Assembly: GCA_002428085.1 (NCBI GenBank)
Contig: DJAA01000019.1
Coordinates: forward strand, 23,096 to 39,083
Reading direction: 5' to 3'
Source: Sulfurimonas sp. UBA6014
GTDB lineage: Bacteria > Campylobacterota > Campylobacteria > Campylobacterales > Sulfurimonadaceae
DNA: 15,988 nucleotides
Within the stretch, counting starts at the first letter, position 1. The number at the start of each line of letters is the position of its first letter. The notes beneath the pieces were generated by a model. The model made no database searches and was not told the origin of the DNA. It saw only the letters and a list, made by a program, of their open reading frames with translations. The position numbers and the translations under genes are program-made. Positions 14,098 to 15,988 of the stretch are shown here, one piece after another.

Positions 14098-14352
14098 ACT
14101 AACCCCATTTGTAGTGCTATTGAAAATTTTTACCTTTTATTGTAACGCAGTTTTTGTAATAAATAGATAAAAGTTTTAGACGTATATTTTAAAAATTAAA
14201 TAGTCACCCAATATACACTACTGGGGTGTAAGTGAGAGGGAAATATTTTAGATTAAACAGATATGCTATAATGTAAAAATAACAATTTAAAAGTAGCTTT
14301 GCAATATGGAGAAAATCATCAAGACAACCCAATTTAATAAAAAAGGCTAAAA
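13973..14352. other. Divergent intergenic region between the PAS-EAL and rmuC genes
   Basis: This 380-bp stretch holds the 42-aa ORF on the minus strand, its possible promoter (TACAAT, 14139-14144), and the rmuC promoter on the plus strand. Between about 14145 and 14250 I see only AT-rich sequence with no further ORF, RNA gene or strong repeat. Confidence 0.5.
14264..14272 (+). promoter_or_regulatory. Extended -10 promoter for rmuC
   Basis: TGCTATAAT is a perfect extended -10 (TGn plus TATAAT at 14267-14272). The -35 region is T-rich rather than TTGACA-like. Transcription would start near 14279 and leave a leader of about 74 bases. Confidence 0.55.
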
Positions 14353-15933
14353 ATGGATCCAACCAACGTAATAATTGCAGGTGCGGTATCGATGGTAATT
14401 ATTGGCTCGATTATTTGGCTTAAAAAAAGTTTGCAACAGCTTGGAAGTGCCGATGAAGGGTTGTTGGCGGAGCTTCATGGTAAGAGGGAACAGGTTGCTG
14501 CCATCCCTTTTTTGAACCAAAAAATAAGTGAGTTATCTCTTAAAGAGGTCGAGCTTAGTCAAAAGCTCTCAGATGCTCTTATGAGTATTGGACAAAAAAA
14601 TATCGAGTTTTCCAGACTTGAAAAAGATATCGAAGTCTCTCGTGCAAAGTATGGAGACTTAGAACTGCGTTTGCAAAAGCTAAACGAAGAGTTGAGCGGG
14701 TCTAAAGCTAAAATAGATCTGCTCACTGAAAATAATGCTCAGGTGAGAGCAAAAAATGCCGAGCTTCTCTCAAGCCTTCATGCACAACAAGAAAACAATG
14801 AAAAGCTCAAAGTGGAATTTGAAGAGCAGGGGAAAAAACTAGAGTTAAAACTCAATGAAATCATGCAAAACAACCTTGAGAGTAAACTCAAAAAGTTTGA
14901 TGAAACATCGCTCAAATCACTTGATTCAATTTTGAAACCTTTTAAAGAAAACATTGACGCTTTCAAAAAGAAGATAGAAGACTCTCAAGAGAGCAGTGTT
15001 AAAAAATTTGCTGAACTCTCTAAAGAGATAGAACAAGTTACAAAAGCAGGTATGAATATTTCCAAAGAAGCTGAAAATTTGACAAAGGCTTTAAAAGGGA
15101 AAAAACAAACGCAAGGGAGTTGGGGCGAGATGATTTTGGAGAGTGTTTTGGAGTATTCGGGTTTGCTCAAAGATGTCCATTACCATACACAACAAAGCTA
15201 CAAAGACGAACAGGGTAGCAGTAAACGCCCCGATGTTGTCATAAAGCTTCCTCAAGAGCGAACTATGATTATTGACTCCAAAGTCTCTTTAAATGATTAC
15301 GACAGTTACATTCGAGCCGAAACTGAGGAAGAAAGAGTCCTTTGCATCAACAACATGGTTGTCTCTTTTAAAAACCATATAGACACACTCGATTCAAAAG
15401 ATTATGCGCATTATAAAATAGGAACTCTGCAGTATGTCTTCATGTTTGTCCCTATTGAAGGGGCGTTTGCGCTTGCGGTTCAAAGAGACCCGGCACTCTA
15501 CGAATACGCGCTTAAAAAACACATCGCCATCGTCAATCCTTCTACTTTAACCGTTTCGCTGCGAACCATTTACCTTTACTGGCAAAGTGAGCAGTCGAAT
15601 TCTCTCACAGTAAAACTCTTCGATGAGGCGGGAAAACTCTACGATAAAATGGTCGGTTTCGCCGAAAATTTCAGCAGAGTCGGCAATCAGATAAAAACAC
15701 TCTCAACAACATATGAAACTGCGCACAAACAGCTCAGCGAGGGGAGCGGAAATATACTCGGACGTGTTGAAAATCTTAAAAGACTTGGGGCAAAAGCATC
15801 CAAAACCCTCAAAGATTCAAAGATAGAATTTCAAGATTTTGATGAGAGCCATGCGGAGGTCACTTTTTTTCATGATGAGGAGGCTTTGCTTTTAGAGGCG
15901 AAAGAGTTTGTAGAGGGTGAAGAAAATCTCTAA
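14353..15933 (+). CDS. rmuC: RmuC family DNA recombination-limiting protein
   Basis: A 526-residue protein. RmuC proteins are linked in E. coli to limiting recombination between short inverted repeats and have a nuclease-like core. It has one N-terminal membrane segment (about 5-23), a long coiled coil (about 38-250), and the RmuC domain (about 254-450). The signatures are GSWGEMILESVLEYSGL, KRPDVVIKLP (D294), MIIDSKVSLNDY (D308, K310), MFVPIEGAFALAV and IVNPSTLTVSLRTI. The acidic and lysine residues fit a PD-(D/E)XK-like site, though activity is inferred. The start is supported by AAGG six bases upstream and by the immediate membrane segment. It is transcribed alone, divergently from the PAS-EAL gene; the remaining 55 bases to the window end show no gene or terminator. 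Confidence 0.95.
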   Translation: MDPTNVIIAGAVSMVIIGSIIWLKKSLQQLGSADEGLLAELHGKREQVAAIPFLNQKISELSLKEVELSQKLSDALMSIGQKNIEFSRLEKDIEVSRAKYGDLELRLQKLNEELSGSKAKIDLLTENNAQVRAKNAELLSSLHAQQENNEKLKVEFEEQGKKLELKLNEIMQNNLESKLKKFDETSLKSLDSILKPFKENIDAFKKKIEDSQESSVKKFAELSKEIEQVTKAGMNISKEAENLTKALKGKKQTQGSWGEMILESVLEYSGLLKDVHYHTQQSYKDEQGSSKRPDVVIKLPQERTMIIDSKVSLNDYDSYIRAETEEERVLCINNMVVSFKNHIDTLDSKDYAHYKIGTLQYVFMFVPIEGAFALAVQRDPALYEYALKKHIAIVNPSTLTVSLRTIYLYWQSEQSNSLTVKLFDEAGKLYDKMVGFAENFSRVGNQIKTLSTTYETAHKQLSEGSGNILGRVENLKRLGAKASKTLKDSKIEFQDFDESHAEVTFFHDEEALLLEAKEFVEGEENL

Positions 15934-15988
15934 AAAAACAACTCAGCATTGTGGAACCAACTTATTTTATTATCATTAAAGCCTAAAG

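Noticed and set aside
14306..14350. 14-codon ORF in the rmuC leader ending two bases before the rmuC ATG
   Set aside because: It has no ribosome-binding site. The nearby A6G tract is not in the right phase for -1 slippage, and the RmuC N-terminus looks complete without it.

Overview
The window is AT-rich bacterial chromosome that fits the Campylobacterota (Epsilonproteobacteria), probably a free-living Sulfurimonas/Sulfurospirillum/Arcobacter-like organism. The evidence is the single-protein fused System II cytochrome c biogenesis factor (CcsBA), the modA / Mop protein / modB gene order known from Campylobacter, a chemoreceptor with a CZB zinc domain, and many c-di-GMP and chemotaxis sensors. 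Genus cannot be fixed by reading alone. There are no rRNA or tRNA genes, no CRISPR array, no IS element and no phage gene.

Layout: (1) 1-846, the 3' part of gpsA, cut by the left edge. (2) 857-2185, minus strand, a REC-REC-GGDEF diguanylate cyclase response regulator, tail to tail with gpsA. (3) 2347-4172, minus strand, a compact molybdate-uptake operon modA > di-Mop protein > modB with no modC after it. Its upstream region has two promoter-like sequences and a palindrome. (4) 4451-5252, plus strand, a stand-alone BLUF blue-light sensor and an unrecognised 108-aa protein. (5) 5546-7669, a transmembrane chemoreceptor (Cache, HAMP, MCP signalling domain, C-terminal CZB). (6) 7759-11611, ccsBA overlapping a DUF2461 gene. 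(7) 11594-14097, minus strand, a PAS-PAS-PAS-GGDEF-EAL protein preceded by an unlisted 42-codon ORF. That ORF ends in an ATGA overlap, right on a T7 tract that forms the -1 slippery heptamer T TTT TTA. (8) 14353-15933, rmuC.

The window is mostly housekeeping (phospholipid precursor, molybdate uptake, cytochrome c maturation, genome maintenance) interleaved with sensory genes. One protein should make c-di-GMP, one should degrade it, one senses blue light and one is a chemoreceptor, so much of the region concerns coupling environment (light, redox or oxidants) to motility versus attachment.

The most interesting point is the small-ORF / PAS-EAL junction. A single T insertion, or a -1 ribosomal slip, would fuse the two into one 834-residue protein. 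The other points are the missing modC, the reversed PleD-like receiver arrangement, and the BLUF protein with a complete flavin photocycle residue set.
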